A program made the translations under genes and the position numbers. Source: Nonomuraea rhodomycinica (GTDB lineage Bacteria; Actinomycetota; Actinomycetes; Streptosporangiales; Streptosporangiaceae). From it: 64,000 bases of DNA. The stretch lies in the NCBI RefSeq assembly GCF_013363995.1, contig NZ_JABWGO010000007.1:248001-312000 (forward strand). Reading direction: 5' to 3'. Shown here piece by piece: positions 62,312 to 64,000 of this stretch. How positions within the stretch are numbered: position 1 is the first letter of the stretch; each line of letters starts with the position of its first letter. Below the pieces are notes generated by a model. The model saw nothing but the letters and a program-made list of their open reading frames with translations, ran no database searches and was not told where the DNA came from.

Positions 62312-64000
62312 GTCGTGTGGCAGACCGTGCCGTTCAGGGTGAAGACCGGCGGCAGGATGTTCGGACCCGTGTACCCGGCCACGAACCCCGCGCTCACGCT
62401 CCCCCCGCGCGCCGCGAGCCGGCCGTTGGAGTCGAGGCTGGTGGCCTTGACCGTGCGGCCGTCCTGCTCCCAGGTCGCGCTCCAGCCGCCGTTCATCCGC
62501 TGCCACGCCGTCGGCCAGTCGAACGTGAGCGTCCAGCCGTCGATCGGCTCCGGACCGTTGTTGGTGATGTCCACGCCCGCGACGTAGCCGTTGCCCCAGT
62601 CGTTGTCGTCGGTGAACCTGACCGTGCACGTGCTCGTGGCCGGGCTGCCGGTGGTGAACGTGAGCGGCGGCGAGGGCGGACCGACCTTGCCCGCCGTGTC
62701 GCGGGCCAGCACGTTGAGCGTGTAGCGGGTGCCCGGGGTCAGGTTCGCGACGGTGAACGACGTGCCGGTCGTCTCGCCCAGCTGCTCGTCGGTCGCGCCG
62801 TTCTGCCGGTGCAGCTCGTACTTGGCGACGGGATGCCCGCCCGCGGCGGCGGCCGGCCAGGAGACGGTGGCCGTGCGGTCGGTGACGGCGGACACGGTGG
62901 GCGCGCCGGGCGCGCCCGGCGCCCCGGTGACCTGGCTCGCCGGGTGCAGCACGAGCGTGGTCAGCGAGTACGGCGGCAGCGTCCGGCTCGTCGCCGTGCC
63001 CGTCTGCGCGGTGGTGAGGCCGGTGCCGCCGTTGACGTACGTGTGGACGGTCGGCGCGGCGGCGGCCGGGGTGTAACCGGTGTACGCGATGGCGACCGTG
63101 CGCGCCGCGTCCGGGTCCTTGTTGACCAGCAGCACGGCCAGGTCGCCATCGGGGCGGCGCGCGGCGTGCGCGGTGACCAGCGGGTCGTCCGTGCCGGCCC
63201 GGACGAACCGGTCGCCGGGCCGGGCGAAGGCGTTCATCATGGTCAGGCCGTGGTACGGCGCGAACGGCGTGTTCAGCGGCGGCTCGCAGGCCGTGCCGTC
63301 GGCCAGGCAGGTGCCGCTCGACAGCAGGCCGAAGTCGCCGTAGTCGGTCTGGCCCGCCACCGTCGAGACCGTGCCGATGCCGTTGTGCACGTTCCACCAC
63401 TGGACCGTGAAGACGCCGCTCTCCAGCAGCCCGCTGTAGGCGTCGGCGAGGAACAGCGCCCCCGGCTGGGTGTTCGGGCCGACGCCCACGTTCGTCTCGG
63501 TCAGGCTGATGCCGATGCGGCCCGCGTCCGCCGGGGCGTACCGGGCGATCTGCTCCCGCGCCAGGTGCACCGCGTCCGTGATCTGCTCCGTCCTGGCCAG
63601 CGACTCGGCGGCGGTGCTGCCGCCCGGGTACCAGTGCAGGTCCACGAAGTCGATCTTCGATCCGGCGACGGTCAGCACGGTCCGGTTCCACGTGGCGGGG
63701 TCACCGCCGGCCACGATCCCGTCCGGCCAGTTGCCCGGCATGGTGAGCACCGCGCCGACCTTGATCGTGGGGTCCACGGCCTTCATCGCGTCGGCGAACG
63801 CCACCACGCCGTTGGCGTAGGCCGTGGGGCTCTTGTCCGGATGGTTGTCGGCCTCCCATTCCGAGCCGTAGTGGCCGTTGCCGTAGTTCTCGTTGCCGAC
63901 GGTCCAGTACGTGGCACCGTACTTCTTGGTGACGTTCGCGTACCGCACCCAGTCGGCCGCCTCCTCCGGGGTGCCGGTGCCGTAGTTGGCGATGATCATG
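62308..64000 (-). CDS. secreted clan-A glycosidase with FnIII and CBM2 (partial, 5' end outside)
   Basis: The frame is open at the right edge; the ATG at 63999 is internal. The visible 563 residues start inside a TIM-barrel: TVGNENYG (visible residue E37, acid/base) and ISLTETNVG (E168, nucleophile) fit a clan GH-A enzyme such as GH51/GH39-type arabinofuranosidases. A beta-domain follows, then FnIII (about 365-450) and a C-terminal CBM2 (about 455-563: NDWGNGYVAGVDITNN, GWTLTFDWP, GGWSATW). It probably binds cellulose and acts on hemicellulose. It ends within a 23-bp duplication. Confidence 0.85.
   Translation of the reverse strand, partial: MIIANYGTGTPEEAADWVRYANVTKKYGATYWTVGNENYGNGHYGSEWEADNHPDKSPTAYANGVVAFADAMKAVDPTIKVGAVLTMPGNWPDGIVAGGDPATWNRTVLTVAGSKIDFVDLHWYPGGSTAAESLARTEQITDAVHLAREQIARYAPADAGRIGISLTETNVGVGPNTQPGALFLADAYSGLLESGVFTVQWWNVHNGIGTVSTVAGQTDYGDFGLLSSGTCLADGTACEPPLNTPFAPYHGLTMMNAFARPGDRFVRAGTDDPLVTAHAARRPDGDLAVLLVNKDPDAARTVAIAYTGYTPAAAAPTVHTYVNGGTGLTTAQTGTATSRTLPPYSLTTLVLHPASQVTGAPGAPGAPTVSAVTDRTATVSWPAAAAGGHPVAKYELHRQNGATDEQLGETTGTSFTVANLTPGTRYTLNVLARDTAGKVGPPSPPLTFTTGSPATSTCTVRFTDDNDWGNGYVAGVDITNNGPEPIDGWTLTFDWPTAWQRMNGGWSATWEQDGRTVKATSLDSNGRLAARGGSVSAGFVAGYTGPNILPPVFTLNGTVCHTT

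Noticed and set aside
62285..63691. Alternative 468-codon minus-strand frame at the right edge
   Set aside because: Shadow of the glycosidase frame, which contains TIM-barrel, FnIII and CBM2 motifs.

Overview
The window is very GC-rich and almost fully coding. GTG and TTG starts, four-base ATGA/GTGA overlaps, ECF sigma, HxlR, Rrf2 and WYL regulators, LuxR-type ATPases, SpoIIE-like phosphatases and LamG/discoidin secreted proteins all point to a filamentous soil actinomycete. A Streptosporangiaceae/Nonomuraea-like genome is my best guess, by gene resemblance only. I see no rRNA, tRNA, CRISPR array, integrase or transposase.

Layout. 1-2.4 kb: end of one LuxR-type ATPase and a complete relative without its DNA-binding domain. 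2.4-3.6 kb: decayed genes. 3.7-8.3 kb: a small secreted protein; an auxiliary tryptophanyl-tRNA synthetase behind a Trp-codon attenuator (leader peptide, alternative hairpin, terminator); a divergent arsR/arsI pair around a perfect palindrome; an F420-type oxidoreductase behind a MerR-type promoter; an antibiotic-kinase-like gene. 8.7-14.5 kb: a secreted polysaccharide-degradation operon (GH43, an (alpha/alpha)6 glycosidase, a metallopeptidase) sharing discoidin modules. 14.6-21.3 kb: CPBP protease, GAF/PAS/PP2C phosphatase, then a NitT/TauT ABC importer with an Rrf2 regulator. 21.3-25.7 kb: LuxR ATPase, cupin, NTF2-like protein, a broken hydrolase. 25.7-30.5 kb: type III polyketide synthase, UbiA prenyltransferase, ICMT-like methyltransferase and two geranylgeranyl-reductase-like flavoproteins, a likely prenylated or phenolic-lipid cluster. 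30.6-40.1 kb: esterase, WYL regulator, epimerase, a qor2/HxlR redox pair, a PNPOx-like protein behind a DosR-like box, an unlisted 51-aa membrane peptide, a glucokinase-like protein and small stress or secreted proteins.

40.1-46.9 kb holds a signalling pair: an ANTAR-GAF-PAS-PP2C phosphatase and a 1441-aa soluble hybrid histidine kinase with a tandem HAMP array. Next to it, 47.0-52.5 kb carries the most interesting locus: a TIR-transmembrane-WD40 protein divergent from two overlapping two-helix SLATT-like membrane proteins and a SLOG-like nucleotide-sensor protein. I read this as a candidate nucleotide-signalling defence or conflict system. 52.6-64 kb: secreted C39 peptidase, an ECF sigma operon with two CU044_5270-type proteins, a Sel1-repeat regulator with two small genes, GNAT, an SCO6745-like protein, an MDR oxidoreductase, and the 3' part of a secreted glycosidase with FnIII and CBM2 domains.

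One pattern crosses the window: at eight places a short tandem or near-tandem duplication (12-35 bp) includes or abuts a gene's stop codon, so several genes are followed by echo copies of their own last codons and stop. Four further minisatellites lie inside coding regions.
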